Assembly: GCA_937868095.1 (NCBI GenBank)
Contig: CALMLO010000014.1
Coordinates: forward strand, 124,001-188,000
Direction of reading: 5' to 3'
Length of the DNA: 64,000 nt
Source: an uncultured Phycisphaerales bacterium
GTDB taxonomy: Bacteria; Planctomycetota; Phycisphaerae; Sedimentisphaerales; Anaerohalosphaeraceae
Positions within the stretch are counted from its first letter, which is position 1, and every line of letters begins with the position of its first letter. Both the position numbers and the translations under genes were made by a program. The notes under the pieces were generated by a model. It was not told the origin of the DNA. It searched no databases and worked only from the letters and a program-made list of their open reading frames with translations. Shown one piece after another: positions 55,780 to 64,000 of the stretch.

Positions 55780-56712
55780 TTAGGGACGGGGATGGTATTT
55801 TCGGTGAATAGCTTTCAGGCGGTTGTGGTCTACATGGGTGTAAATCTGGGTAGTTCGAATGTCGGCATGACCGAGCATTTCCTGGAGGGAGCGCAGGTCG
55901 GCGCCGCCGGCCAGCAAATGGCTGGCAAAACAGTGCCGCAGGGTGTGGACGGTTAATTTCTTCGGCAGGCCGGCCCGGCAGGCATATTTTTTTACAATTC
56001 GCCACAATTCGATGCGGTCCAGAGGCCGGCCGGTTCGTGAGAGAAACAGGGCCGACCCGCTGAATGGTTTCGCCAGAAGAGGCCGCAAGTCGCGGAGGTA
56101 ATCCTGGACGGCTTTGGCCGCCGCTCGGCCCAGCGGGACGATTCGTTCCTTGCGCCCCTTGCCGAAGCAGCGAACATACCCCACGGACAGGTTCACATCT
56201 TTGATAGTAAGAGCCGCCGTCTCGGCTGCACGGGCACCGGTGGCATACAGCAGTTCAAGAATGGCCTTGTCCCGCAGATGGTAAGGGTCCTGCGGATTAG
56301 GTGCCTCCAGCAGGGCGAAGATTTGTTCCGGCGAGCATACCGAGGGAAGTTTTTGCCATTGTTTGGGGCTTTCGAGGGTATCAGTGAAATTTTCTTTCAA
56401 AAGGCCCGTCAGCACGGCAAACCGAAGCAGCATTTTGACGGCCACCAATTGGCGGCTGAGGGTGGCCTCGGAGAGACCTCGGCGGCTTTGCAGATATTGA
56501 TGGATTACGGAGGGCTGAACCTCCTGGAGCTGCCGGATGTTCCGACTTCGGCAAAACAGTGTAAACTCAAGTAAATCCCGCCCATAGGCAAGCACGGTGT
56601 TGGCGGACAGACCCGCCTCGACAGTCAGATAGTCAAGAAAGTCCTCAGCTGTTTTCCCAAGCGGCTGCTCGGCCAGACGCTGCCTAAGATTTTGAATTTG
56701 GACATTCAGCAT
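55780..56712 (-). CDS. xerD: Tyrosine recombinase XerC/XerD
   Basis: A 310-residue integrase. The N-terminal SAM-like domain has DFLDYLTVEAGLSANTVLAYGRDLLEF (in parts). Catalytic residues are visible: Arg in YATGARAAETAAL (~165), HTLRHCFASHLL (His and Arg), LGHADIRTTQIYTHV (His and nucleophile Tyr). C-terminal RLKAIHRKYHPR is XerD-like. It resolves chromosome dimers at dif. No integrase-associated cargo or att repeats were seen next to it, so it is a housekeeping gene rather than an element integrase. C or D type is tentative. Confidence 0.88.
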   Translation of the reverse strand: MLNVQIQNLRQRLAEQPLGKTAEDFLDYLTVEAGLSANTVLAYGRDLLEFTLFCRSRNIRQLQEVQPSVIHQYLQSRRGLSEATLSRQLVAVKMLLRFAVLTGLLKENFTDTLESPKQWQKLPSVCSPEQIFALLEAPNPQDPYHLRDKAILELLYATGARAAETAALTIKDVNLSVGYVRCFGKGRKERIVPLGRAAAKAVQDYLRDLRPLLAKPFSGSALFLSRTGRPLDRIELWRIVKKYACRAGLPKKLTVHTLRHCFASHLLAGGADLRSLQEMLGHADIRTTQIYTHVDHNRLKAIHRKYHPRP

Positions 56713-56795
56713 AACGGCTCCTCTTTTTTATCGGCATCGCTTGGCCGGGGGGTTGAATGCAGATTGTCGGGGCAGGAAAATCAGCAAGAGCATAC

Positions 56796-56824
56796 TTGAG
56801 GGAAAAGAGGATTTTGGATACAAT
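56796..56824 (+). promoter_or_regulatory. Sigma70 promoter of the lipoprotein-galE-hexokinase operon
   Basis: TTGAGG (56796-56801) and TACAAT (56819-56824) with 17-base spacing, ~27 bases before the ATG at 56852, which has AAGGGAG upstream. Confidence 0.5.
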
Positions 56825-56851
56825 TCCGCATTAACTTGAAGGGAGATAGGT

Positions 56852-57424
56852 ATGAGGTCTTTTTGGTTTGGGATTGGGCTGGGGTGGATGATGTTTGCAG
56901 GCGGCTGCGCCTCCCGCCAGCAGATAGAACCTGCGAAGCCGATTTGTCTGAAATCGGTCTCGATGGATCAGGTTTTTTCGGCAGCGGAGAGAACTCTTGT
57001 CAAAATGCAGTTTTCCATCGAAAAAGCCGACCCTAAGGTGGGGCAAATCATCACTTTCCCGCTTCGAGGGGCACAGTTTTTTGAGTTTTGGCGGGCGGAT
57101 AACGCCGATGCTTTGGATACGGCCGAGGCCAGCATTCACAGTCTGCAGCGGATCGCGGAGGTTCGTCTCGAATCGGAAGGTGAGCAGGTCTGTCTGAATT
57201 GTCGGGTGCTGGTTCGGCGTCTGAGTCTGCCGAATCGTCCTCTGGAGGGAATGAGCCGAGCGGGCGGGCTTTTTACAGACAGCGGGACGCGCAGCCAATC
57301 GCTTCAGATGCGCAAGGATGTTCTGGCGCAGGCCGAGTGGATTTATCTCGGGACAGACCCCGCGCTGGAGGCAAAAATCCTGCGTGCAATTCAAGAAACA
57401 GTTCAGCGAGGAGAAACAGGATGA
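56852..57424 (+). CDS. Lipoprotein of unknown function
   Basis: A 190-residue lipoprotein: lipobox MMFAGGC (Cys19) and then SRQQIEP. The mature part has KSVSMDQVFSAAERTLVKMQFSIEKADPKVG (in parts), a pattern of periplasmic small lipoproteins with an alpha-beta fold, and a Cys pair (VCLNC). I do not recognise a family with confidence. It overlaps the galE start by ATGA, so it is translationally coupled. Confidence 0.72.
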   Translation: MRSFWFGIGLGWMMFAGGCASRQQIEPAKPICLKSVSMDQVFSAAERTLVKMQFSIEKADPKVGQIITFPLRGAQFFEFWRADNADALDTAEASIHSLQRIAEVRLESEGEQVCLNCRVLVRRLSLPNRPLEGMSRAGGLFTDSGTRSQSLQMRKDVLAQAEWIYLGTDPALEAKILRAIQETVQRGETG

Positions 57425-58404
57425 ATATTTTGGTTTGCGGAGGGGCTGGGTATATCGGCAGCAATATGACGGAAATGCTTGTACGGGCCGGACATCATCC
57501 GGTGGTGCTTGACAACCTTAGCAAAGGCCATCAAGCTGCTGTTCGCCATGCCGAGTTGGTCCGCGGAGATTTCGGCAATCTTGATTTTACCATAGGCGTT
57601 CTTCGGCAATATCGGATTGAAGCGGTGATGCATTTTGCCGCCTTTATTGAGGTTGGGGAATCGGTGGAAGTTCCGCTTCGCTATTATGACAACAATGTCT
57701 GCCGCACCCGTACTTTGCTGGAGGCGATGGAGAAGACAGGTGTCGAAAAGTTTGTCTTCAGCAGTACGGCGGCTGTTTATGGGATGCCCTCCATAATTCC
57801 TATCCGCGAAGACCTTCCCAAAAACCCCATCAATCCATACGGCGAGACCAAATGGGCAGTCGAGCGGATGTGCCATTTTCAATCACAAACGGGCCGACTT
57901 CGCTATGCCGCCCTTCGCTATTTTAACGCCTGCGGGGCCGGATTTGATGCCCAGTTTGGAGAAGACCATCGACCTGAATCGCATCTGATCCCTTTAATTA
58001 TCCAGGCCGCAATGGGCAGGCGTCCATCTGTTAAGATATTTGGTACAGATTATCCCACCCCGGACGGCACCTGCATCCGCGATTATATTCATGTGGAGGA
58101 TTTGTGTTCGGCCCACTTGCTGGCCCTTGAACAGTTGGCTAACCACAGGGAACAGGTCTACAATCTTGGCAACGGCACTGGTTATTCAGTTCGGCAGGTG
58201 ATTGATACGGTTCGCAGGGTCTCCGGTCGTTCTTTCCGCGTCGAAGAGGCCCCGCGTCGTCCCGGAGACCCGCCGGTTTTGACAGCCGACGCCTCGAAGG
58301 CCGTTCGGGAGTTAGGTTGGAAGACTCGATATTCGGATTTGGAAACGATTGTAGAAAGCGCCTGGAAGTTTCATACCGCACACCCCGACGGCTATCCGGG
58401 GTAA
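57421..58404 (+). CDS. galE: UDP-glucose 4-epimerase
   Basis: A 327-residue extended SDR. It has NAD loop CGGAGYIGSNMTEML at the N-terminus, VLDNLSKGHQAAV, MHFAAFIEVGESV, FSSTAAVYGMP, and the catalytic NPYGETKWAVE (Tyr-x3-Lys). DGTCIRDYIHVEDL and YNLGNGTGYSVRQVI are GalE blocks. It interconverts UDP-glucose and UDP-galactose. The longer frame from 57199 is shadow; ATG 57421 begins the Rossmann strand directly. It is followed by hexokinase. Confidence 0.95.
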   Translation: MNILVCGGAGYIGSNMTEMLVRAGHHPVVLDNLSKGHQAAVRHAELVRGDFGNLDFTIGVLRQYRIEAVMHFAAFIEVGESVEVPLRYYDNNVCRTRTLLEAMEKTGVEKFVFSSTAAVYGMPSIIPIREDLPKNPINPYGETKWAVERMCHFQSQTGRLRYAALRYFNACGAGFDAQFGEDHRPESHLIPLIIQAAMGRRPSVKIFGTDYPTPDGTCIRDYIHVEDLCSAHLLALEQLANHREQVYNLGNGTGYSVRQVIDTVRRVSGRSFRVEEAPRRPGDPPVLTADASKAVRELGWKTRYSDLETIVESAWKFHTAHPDGYPG

Positions 58405-58440
58405 ACAAAATATCTGTTTCGTGAATTGGGAGGCACAAAA

Positions 58441-59787
58441 TTGGCGGCAAAAACAAAATCCGCAGCGTTAAAACCGACAAACCCAAAATCCATACGGCAA
58501 AAGGTCATTCGATACCTGCAGGAATATCAAATGGATGTTTTTGATGTGGATTTTGACGCCAATGTACATCTGTTTTTAGAGGAAATGCGAAAGGGGCTTG
58601 CCGGACGCAAAAGTACCCTGGAGATGATCCCGACTTATTTGGAGGTGGAAGCAGATGTTCCGGTAGGTCAGCGGGTAATTGTTGCCGACGCCGGGGGGAC
58701 GAACTTCCGAGCGGCAACGGTTATCTTTGATGAGCAAAAGCAGCCCATTATCGAAAATCTGAAGATTTACCCTATGCCCGGTGTTGAACGTGAAGTCTCT
58801 GCGGACGAATTTTTTCGGGTCATGGCCGGCTATTTACAGGAGATTGGAACTGCCTCAGACCGGCTGGGGTTCTGCTTTTCCTATCCTGTGGAGATGTTCC
58901 CGAATAAAGATGGACGGCTTCTGCGTTTTTCCAAAGAAATTAAAGCCCCTTCGGTTATCGCCTGCATGATTGGTCGTCGGCTGAATGAGGCATTGGTTGC
59001 GGCAGGGGTAGGAGAAAAACATATTGTCCTTCTTAACGATACCGTGGCGACACTGTTAGCCGGACGGGGCTATAAAAATCGAATTTTCGAGGGCATTATC
59101 GGTTTTATTCTTGGGACAGGGACAAACTGCTGTTATATCGAAAAAAACTCTAATATCTTGAAGAAAAAGGATTTAGACCCCGATCGAAGCCAGATTGTCA
59201 ACACAGAATCCGGCGGCTTTGGGCGGTGCCATCGCGGCAAAATCGATATCCGATTTGATAAATCCACAATCAATCCGGGCTCTCAGAAGTTTGAAAAGAT
59301 GATTTCCGGTGCTTATTTAGGTCCGCTGCTGGGAATGGTTGTTCAGCAGGCCTGTGAGGATGGGCTTTTCAGTCCGCCCGCCTCTGCCGGGCTGGCAAGG
59401 GTGGAAAATCTTACCACAACGGAGATGAATCATTTTCTGGAGCATCCGTACGGTTCGGGACGGCTGGCCGAGGCCGTTCGGGAAGGTACAGCCGAAGATG
59501 TACAAATTTTGTATGGACTGTCTGACCGTTTGACGGAGCGGGCTGCCAAACTGTCGGCTGTGAATCTCTCCAGTGCGGCTCTGCAATCCGGTCAGGGGAA
59601 AGACCCCACCCGGCCGATTTGCATTGTGGCGGAGGGTACAACATTCTATAAAATGAAGACCCTGAAAAGCCGCATTGAGTTTTATTTGAAAGATTACCTC
59701 GAAGATAAAAAGTATATTTATACCGAAATTGTCAGGGTTGAAAATGCCACGCTGGTTGGGGCGGCTATCGCCGGCTTGACCAATTAG
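58441..59787 (+). CDS. Hexokinase, eukaryotic-type family
   Basis: A 448-residue sugar kinase. The N-terminal half has EVEADVPVGQRVIVADAGGTNFRAATVIF (in parts; phosphate-1 loop) and FCFSYPVEMFPNKDGRLLRFSKEIKAP (in parts), matching hexokinase family patterns. The catalytic Asp lies in VLLNDTVATLLAGRG, and IIGFILGTGTNCCYIE and GGFGRC follow in the large domain. It is distinct from bacterial glucokinase or ROK kinases. TTG 58441 has GGGAGG 7 bases upstream; an in-frame TTG at 58426 is less good. It follows galE by 36 bases. Confidence 0.87.
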   Translation: MAAKTKSAALKPTNPKSIRQKVIRYLQEYQMDVFDVDFDANVHLFLEEMRKGLAGRKSTLEMIPTYLEVEADVPVGQRVIVADAGGTNFRAATVIFDEQKQPIIENLKIYPMPGVEREVSADEFFRVMAGYLQEIGTASDRLGFCFSYPVEMFPNKDGRLLRFSKEIKAPSVIACMIGRRLNEALVAAGVGEKHIVLLNDTVATLLAGRGYKNRIFEGIIGFILGTGTNCCYIEKNSNILKKKDLDPDRSQIVNTESGGFGRCHRGKIDIRFDKSTINPGSQKFEKMISGAYLGPLLGMVVQQACEDGLFSPPASAGLARVENLTTTEMNHFLEHPYGSGRLAEAVREGTAEDVQILYGLSDRLTERAAKLSAVNLSSAALQSGQGKDPTRPICIVAEGTTFYKMKTLKSRIEFYLKDYLEDKKYIYTEIVRVENATLVGAAIAGLTN

Positions 59788-59887
59788 ATGGTAAAGGGGG
59801 TTGCTGCTTTTGTGTGATTTATAGGCGGCTGCTCGCAGCATTTTTAAAGGAACTCCCAGCCGGCAGGACGGGAGCAATCCGCAATAA

Positions 59888-59914
59888 AAAACCCCGGCCG
59901 GCTGCCGGGGTTTT
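59888..59914. terminator. Bidirectional rho-independent terminator
   Basis: A perfect 11-base-pair stem (AAAACCCCGGC with GCCGGGGTTTT) and a 5-base loop (CGGCT), with A and T runs on both sides. It stands between the convergent hexokinase and hydrogenase operons. Confidence 0.88.
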
Positions 59915-59934
59915 AGAAAAGCCATTTTCAATCT

Positions 59935-61248
59935 TCATTTGACAAACTGGACATTCAGCATATGAGTTGAACAGGAGATGCAGGGGTCGTAAGAGCGTAC
60001 GAGCATTTCCAATCCCTGCCGCAGCCCCTCTTCGCCGAGGTGCATAAACTCCGGCACGAACTTTTCAAAATCTTTTTGAATATTGGCGTGGTTCTGATTG
60101 GTCGGGATGCAGATATTGGCCGCAATGCATTCCCCTTTTTTGTTGAACTCATAAGTGTGGAAAAGGATGCCTCGCGGGGCTTCGACGCAGCCGCTGCCGC
60201 GGCCGGCCTTGGGAGAGACCTTGCCTTTTTCCTCGCGAAGGCCCTTGGTAAGCAGTTTGTCAATCAGTTCGATAGCGGTCTCTACAACATGGGCGACCTC
60301 GGCCAGCTGGGCGATACTGTTCATAAACGGATTGCAGCAGCCCTTTTTGAGGCCGAACATCTGGGTGACTTTCTGTCCCAGCGGGCTGAGCAGGTGGCCG
60401 TTGTTGTTGAAGCGGGCCAGAGCGCCGACTGCGTACGAATCGCGATGCCAGCGGCACCATTTGGCGGTCGATTGCGGAGTAACGTATTCATTGGCCACGC
60501 TTTCCCACTGCTGAACAGGCACAGGCGGCTGGTCGATGCAGTCGTTGGAAGTGATGCCGCCGTGGTAGAAGGTATAAGTCGGCGGGTTGTCCTGGCGGAG
60601 CGAGATATATTCGGTCGGCCGCTCGAAGGAAGGCAGGCGATCAGCAACGCTGAGAACCGCTTCGCAGACGGCCAGAAGGTCCGGGATGGCTTCCTTCAGG
60701 GTTTTCTGGAGGTCTTTGAGTTCTTTCTCCGTAGGGATTTTGGTCATTCCGCCCGGTGTCAGGGTAACCGGATGAGTAGTCCTGCCTGCCAGTAAATCCG
60801 ACCATTGATTAGCAATGCGGTGGGCCTTGATTATCTTTTTGACAATGTCCGGCGCCTTGGCAACCAGGGGGATGACAGACTTTTCGCCGAAGAGGTCCGG
60901 GGCGACCAGGTAGCCGACGTGAAGCGTATGGCTTTGCATCTGCTCGGAGTAGTGCATAAGAATGCGGAGCATGTCGGTCTGTTCGGATACGTGGAGTCCA
61001 AGGGCGTCTTCGACGGCCTTGGTGGAGGCCAGGGAATGGGTAATGGAGCAGATACCGCAAATGCGGCTGACGATGGTTTGGATATCATCGTATCGCCGCC
61101 CTCGAACCATAGCTTCAAAAAAACGCGGAGCTTCAGGAACCTGCCACTGGCATTGCTCGATCGTTCCGTTGCGGATATTGACAACGATATTGCCGTGTCC
61201 TTCAACCCGCGTGATGTGATGAACGTGAATATGGATGTTTGCACTCAT
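59935..61248 (-). CDS. hydA: [NiFe] hydrogenase large subunit, group 3b-like (HydA)
   Basis: A 437-residue catalytic subunit. The nickel-iron site is given by the L1 motif SRICGICSITHS (Cys64, Cys67) and the L2 motif DPCISCSTH (Cys423, Cys426, His429), after which eight residues (MLNVQFVK) remain as the peptide removed during maturation. ITRVEGHGNI near the start is also typical. It evolves or consumes H2 and, with its partners, exchanges electrons with NAD(P)H. No maturation (hyp) genes or endopeptidase are in the window. It overlaps the small subunit by 4 bases. Confidence 0.94.
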   Translation of the reverse strand: MSANIHIHVHHITRVEGHGNIVVNIRNGTIEQCQWQVPEAPRFFEAMVRGRRYDDIQTIVSRICGICSITHSLASTKAVEDALGLHVSEQTDMLRILMHYSEQMQSHTLHVGYLVAPDLFGEKSVIPLVAKAPDIVKKIIKAHRIANQWSDLLAGRTTHPVTLTPGGMTKIPTEKELKDLQKTLKEAIPDLLAVCEAVLSVADRLPSFERPTEYISLRQDNPPTYTFYHGGITSNDCIDQPPVPVQQWESVANEYVTPQSTAKWCRWHRDSYAVGALARFNNNGHLLSPLGQKVTQMFGLKKGCCNPFMNSIAQLAEVAHVVETAIELIDKLLTKGLREEKGKVSPKAGRGSGCVEAPRGILFHTYEFNKKGECIAANICIPTNQNHANIQKDFEKFVPEFMHLGEEGLRQGLEMLVRSYDPCISCSTHMLNVQFVK

Positions 61249-61991
61249 AATGTGTATCCTTGTTTGCTTCCGAACAAAATCATTTTCTGTTTGAGGTCTT
61301 CGACGGTCAGTCCGTATTTTTCCATCACTTCCGCGGCGGCCTGAACATTCGGATTGTCAACGTAGCCGCGGCAGCCGAAGCAGCGGAATTTATTGGTTGG
61401 ACATCGGGCGCCGCAGCCGGCCCGGATAATCGGTCCCAGGCAGATTTCATTGTACTCATAGCGGCAGATGTTTTCATTGGCTTTACATTCCACACAGACC
61501 GGATAGTCCGGAATGGGCGGTTTTTTGTCCAGCAGCAGGGCCCGGATAACCGCGCCGAATTCTTTCCGGTCAATGGGACAGCCGGGAATGCAGACATCAA
61601 CCGGAACCACTTCACCGACCGCTTTGGTCATCGCCGTATTCAGATGGGGCATCGTGGCGTCTTTGCCGTAAACACATTGCTTAACCTCTTCAAGGTCGAA
61701 GTTGTTTTTCATTTTGTTAACGCCCCCGATAGCAGCGCAGGCCCCCAGTGCAATCACCACCTTGGCACGGCTGCGGATGGTTTTGAGGCGGGTTTCATCT
61801 TCGGGACGCGTGATGGAGCCCTCGATGACGGCAATGTCATACTCGGAACTTTGCTCGCTCATCGCTTCGCGCCACTCGACGACATCCACCAGGTTAATCA
61901 AATCGAGAATTTCTTCTTCGAGGTTGACAATCTGCAGCTGACATCCTTCGCAGCAGGCGAAATCAAAAATAGCAACACGTGGTTTACTCAT
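61245..61991 (-). CDS. hydD: [NiFe] hydrogenase small subunit (HydD)
   Basis: A 248-residue electron-transfer subunit. The proximal 4Fe-4S ligands are DFACCEGCQ (Cys14, Cys17), GACAAIGG and IPGCPID. Further cysteines near 180-215 (VCVECKANENICRYEYNEICLGP in part, GCGARCP, RCFGCRG) suit the medial and distal clusters. It has no Tat signal, as expected for the cytoplasmic group 3 enzymes. It overlaps hydG by one base and hydA by four. Confidence 0.93.
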   Translation of the reverse strand: MSKPRVAIFDFACCEGCQLQIVNLEEEILDLINLVDVVEWREAMSEQSSEYDIAVIEGSITRPEDETRLKTIRSRAKVVIALGACAAIGGVNKMKNNFDLEEVKQCVYGKDATMPHLNTAMTKAVGEVVPVDVCIPGCPIDRKEFGAVIRALLLDKKPPIPDYPVCVECKANENICRYEYNEICLGPIIRAGCGARCPTNKFRCFGCRGYVDNPNVQAAAEVMEKYGLTVEDLKQKMILFGSKQGYTL

Positions 61992-62827
61992 TAGATGGCC
62001 TCCGGTACAAGAGCCAGCTCGCTGAAGCGGAAGACCGGCCCGTCTTGACAGACGTATTTGTCGTTAATCTGGCAATGGCCGCACTTGCCGACGCCGCATT
62101 TCATCCGCCGTTCAAGGTTGACATAAATGTTTTCCTTCGATACGTGGGCGTCGGCCAGGGAAATCAGCACAAATTTATACATAATCGGCGGGCCGCAGAC
62201 AAGAACAAGACTGCCGGCCAGCTCGTTTTCAATCTTGGGAATTAGGGTGGTGACAACGCCGACATTGCCGTGCCACTGTTCGTGGGCCTCGTCGATAGTT
62301 TCCAGCACCTTCATATCTGTGCGCTTGTGCCACAGAGCAATTTCATCGCAGAAGAGCCGCATACTGTAAGTTTTGGTGCCGATCAGAACAATAATTTTGC
62401 CGTAGTTACCTCGGTGATCCAGGGCATAGCGGATGAAAGACCGCTGGGGCACAAGACCGATACCGCCGCAGATAAAGACCAGATTTCTGCCCTTGGCCTC
62501 TTCGATGGGATAGGTAGCGCCGTAAGGTCCGCGAATGCCCAGTTTATCCCCTGGCTGGAGTTTGTGAATAGCCCGCGTCAAACTGCCGACATTTCGCACC
62601 ACCAGTTCGAGACCTTTTTGTGTAGGCGAAGAGGAAATGGAGATGGGGGCCTCTCCGATACCTGCCAGCGAAACCTCCACAAACTGTCCCGGCTGGTAGG
62701 CAAGGTCTTGGCCGCAGTCCATTTCCAGGTGCATATACACTTCTGTGTCAGTCAGCATTTTCCGTTTGGTAATCGTGGCCATCTGCGGCAGGTAAATATC
62801 CGTTTGACCGTTGCAGCATTCACACAT
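61991..62827 (-). CDS. hydG: Hydrogenase diaphorase subunit, FAD/NAD(P)-binding (HydG)
   Basis: A 278-residue ferredoxin-reductase-like subunit. YQPGQFVEVSLAGIGEAPISISSSP binds FAD (in parts), FICGGIGLVPQRSFIRYALDHRG binds NAD(P) (in parts), and KCGVGKCGHCQINDKYVCQDGPVF (in parts) is the C-terminal 2Fe-2S site. An N-terminal CECCNG could bind an extra cluster. It passes electrons between NAD(P)H and the hydrogenase core. It follows hydB by 33 bases. Confidence 0.92.
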   Translation of the reverse strand: MCECCNGQTDIYLPQMATITKRKMLTDTEVYMHLEMDCGQDLAYQPGQFVEVSLAGIGEAPISISSSPTQKGLELVVRNVGSLTRAIHKLQPGDKLGIRGPYGATYPIEEAKGRNLVFICGGIGLVPQRSFIRYALDHRGNYGKIIVLIGTKTYSMRLFCDEIALWHKRTDMKVLETIDEAHEQWHGNVGVVTTLIPKIENELAGSLVLVCGPPIMYKFVLISLADAHVSKENIYVNLERRMKCGVGKCGHCQINDKYVCQDGPVFRFSELALVPEAI

Positions 62828-62860
62828 ACTGAAATCTCCTCAGTTAAGTCGGTCGGCAGA

Positions 62861-63913
62861 TTAGCCGAGCTGGGTATCCTGGATTAAACGATTATACACA
62901 TCGACAGGGTTGGCGATTTTGGCCGTACAGGCCGTAATGCACCGTCCGCAGCCGACACAGGCGATTTCCCCTCCGATTTTTGCCGGTACATATTTGCCTT
63001 TGCGGTACAGCCGATGGCGAAAACGGGCGGACCGTTCTTTGCGGAAATTGTGATTGCCGGCAACAACGGCGAAGTGTTCGAGCAGACAGCCGTCCCAGCA
63101 GCGGGCGCGCTGTCCGTTTTTCAAGTTCCAATCGACCTGATCCTGAACATCGAAGCAGTAGCAGGTGGGGCAGACCATATTGCACGAGCCGCAGGAGTAG
63201 CACAGACGTGCCTTTTCTTCCCAGACGGGGTGGTTGTAATGCTGTTCAAGAAGTTTAGGAAGAAAGGAGGGCTTGCACAGAAGCACATGCTTGTTGAGCC
63301 CGGCGGCGTTATAGTCCCAAACGGCTTTTCGGGCTTTCAGGTCTGCTTCAGAAGCAGGGGCCGACGCTCCGGCCAGCCGGAGAAGCTCCTGCCCCTTGTC
63401 GGTAGCGGCATCGGCCAGGATGGAGCCGTCTTTGAGAACCGTCAGGAGAATATCATACCCCTTGCTGATGGTGGCCGTACCCATGGAAGAAGCAAAAACA
63501 TTGATGCTTGGCCTAACCACATCGAGAGCAATGATGGTGATTTGTTTGCGGCGGTCCATGTAGTGCTTATCGTAATAACCTTGCCTGAACAGTTCGTCCG
63601 TCTGAAGAATGGCGGCCAGGTCATAGGGGTGTACCCCCAGCAAAATCATCGGTTTGCCTTCGTAAACACTTTGATAAGGGCCGAAGACCTCAAACTCGAG
63701 AAGAGGTTCGACCTGCGGGAGGACATACTTTTTCGGAGGGAGAATGGTGACATCGTAATCGAGCCGCAGGTCGGCGGGGCTGCTCAGAGGGCCGAAGGCG
63801 AAGCGGTCGTCTTTTGCTTGAGGGGCTATTACGGGCCGGCCGGTCTTCAGCATCGCTGAGACAAATTCATCGAACTGCTGTGAGGTGAATTTCCGTACAC
63901 TCATGGTTTTCAA
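62861..63913 (-). CDS. hydB: Hydrogenase 4Fe-4S subunit (HydB)
   Basis: A 350-residue iron-sulfur subunit. Two cluster motifs are visible: CYSCGSCNMVCPTCYCFDV near residue 225 and CVGCGRCITACTAKIANPVDV near residue 318 (the fourth Cys-Pro is altered to Cys-Thr and Ala). The N-terminal region (ITIIALDVVRPS, VLLGVHPYDLAAIL) is like the anaerobic sulfite reductase A/HydB family. First gene of hydBGDA, the standard group 3b order. In the 87 bases after it, toward the window edge, a TTGACT element at 63983-63978 may be part of its promoter but no good -10 was found. Confidence 0.9.
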   Translation of the reverse strand: MKTMSVRKFTSQQFDEFVSAMLKTGRPVIAPQAKDDRFAFGPLSSPADLRLDYDVTILPPKKYVLPQVEPLLEFEVFGPYQSVYEGKPMILLGVHPYDLAAILQTDELFRQGYYDKHYMDRRKQITIIALDVVRPSINVFASSMGTATISKGYDILLTVLKDGSILADAATDKGQELLRLAGASAPASEADLKARKAVWDYNAAGLNKHVLLCKPSFLPKLLEQHYNHPVWEEKARLCYSCGSCNMVCPTCYCFDVQDQVDWNLKNGQRARCWDGCLLEHFAVVAGNHNFRKERSARFRHRLYRKGKYVPAKIGGEIACVGCGRCITACTAKIANPVDVYNRLIQDTQLG

Positions 63914-64000
63914 TTCCTATGGTTCTATGATTTTCTTGTTTATAAGTAATAAGGCAAAATTCCGAGTTGAGAAGCCAAGTCAATATCTATTTTTTTCACA

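Noticed and set aside
55780-56712. Xer recombinase as a mobile-element integrase
   Set aside because: No tRNA, att repeats, cargo genes or composition change nearby; C-terminal RLKAIHRKYHPR fits housekeeping XerC/D.
57199-57420. Longer galE frame from 57199
   Set aside because: It lies inside the lipoprotein gene in another frame and precedes the natural Rossmann start.

Overview
The window looks like the chromosome of an anaerobic or fermentative Gram-negative bacterium, most likely a planctomycete of the Phycisphaerae/Sedimentisphaerales type. This is inferred from the mix of content: lipoprotein signals, PL11 rhamnogalacturonan lyases, a split rhamnulose-phosphate aldolase/dehydrogenase, a eukaryotic-type hexokinase, a four-gene NAD(P)-linked [NiFe] hydrogenase, and the end of an rnfB-like gene. 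No rRNA, tRNA, CRISPR array, insertion sequence or prophage was found. Coding density is very high and no gap exceeds about 200 bases.

Layout. 1-242 is the 3' end of an RnfB-like ferredoxin subunit. 257-1315 (-) is a DUF4056 lipoprotein. 1474-8710 (+) is a polysaccharide-assembly operon (GT2, a GT39-like membrane protein, two GT4, asparagine synthase). It converges on a second group on the minus strand (12770-8679: three GT2 and one GT4), which continues from uvrA - dxr - rseP (19201-12798). Endonuclease V (nfi) is divergent from uvrA.

20140-46720 is a pectin (rhamnogalacturonan I) and L-rhamnose region. It holds two tandem secreted PL11 lyases, a DeoR regulator with a fused E1 2-oxoacid dehydrogenase (-), and a divergent, tightly packed 11-gene operon on the plus strand (27202-40955): E2, E3, a PHP-like protein, an SDR, a zinc-type MDR, RhaB, a class II aldolase, RhaA, RhaT, an NCS1-type permease and a 61-residue membrane protein. 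Two exported GH2 glycosidases on the minus strand follow. Together they suggest extracellular or periplasmic cleavage of RG-I, uptake of rhamnose, its isomerisation, phosphorylation and aldol cleavage to DHAP and L-lactaldehyde, and oxidation of the products.

46837-59787 is mostly housekeeping or unknown: rimO, two tandem lipoprotein mini-secretins with long coiled-coil tails (the most unusual locus here), an endonuclease III-like glycosylase, a CPBP protease, a DUF2617-like protein, a two-TM helical-repeat protein, a Xer recombinase, a lipoprotein, galE and hexokinase. 59935-63913 (-) is a group 3b-like hydrogenase operon in the order hydB-hydG-hydD-hydA. With Rnf at the other end of the window, it fits redox balancing and H2 production during sugar fermentation.

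Starts were chosen by eye from ribosome binding sites, signal peptides and candidate promoters. All functional calls are from recognised motifs and family resemblance, not from searches.
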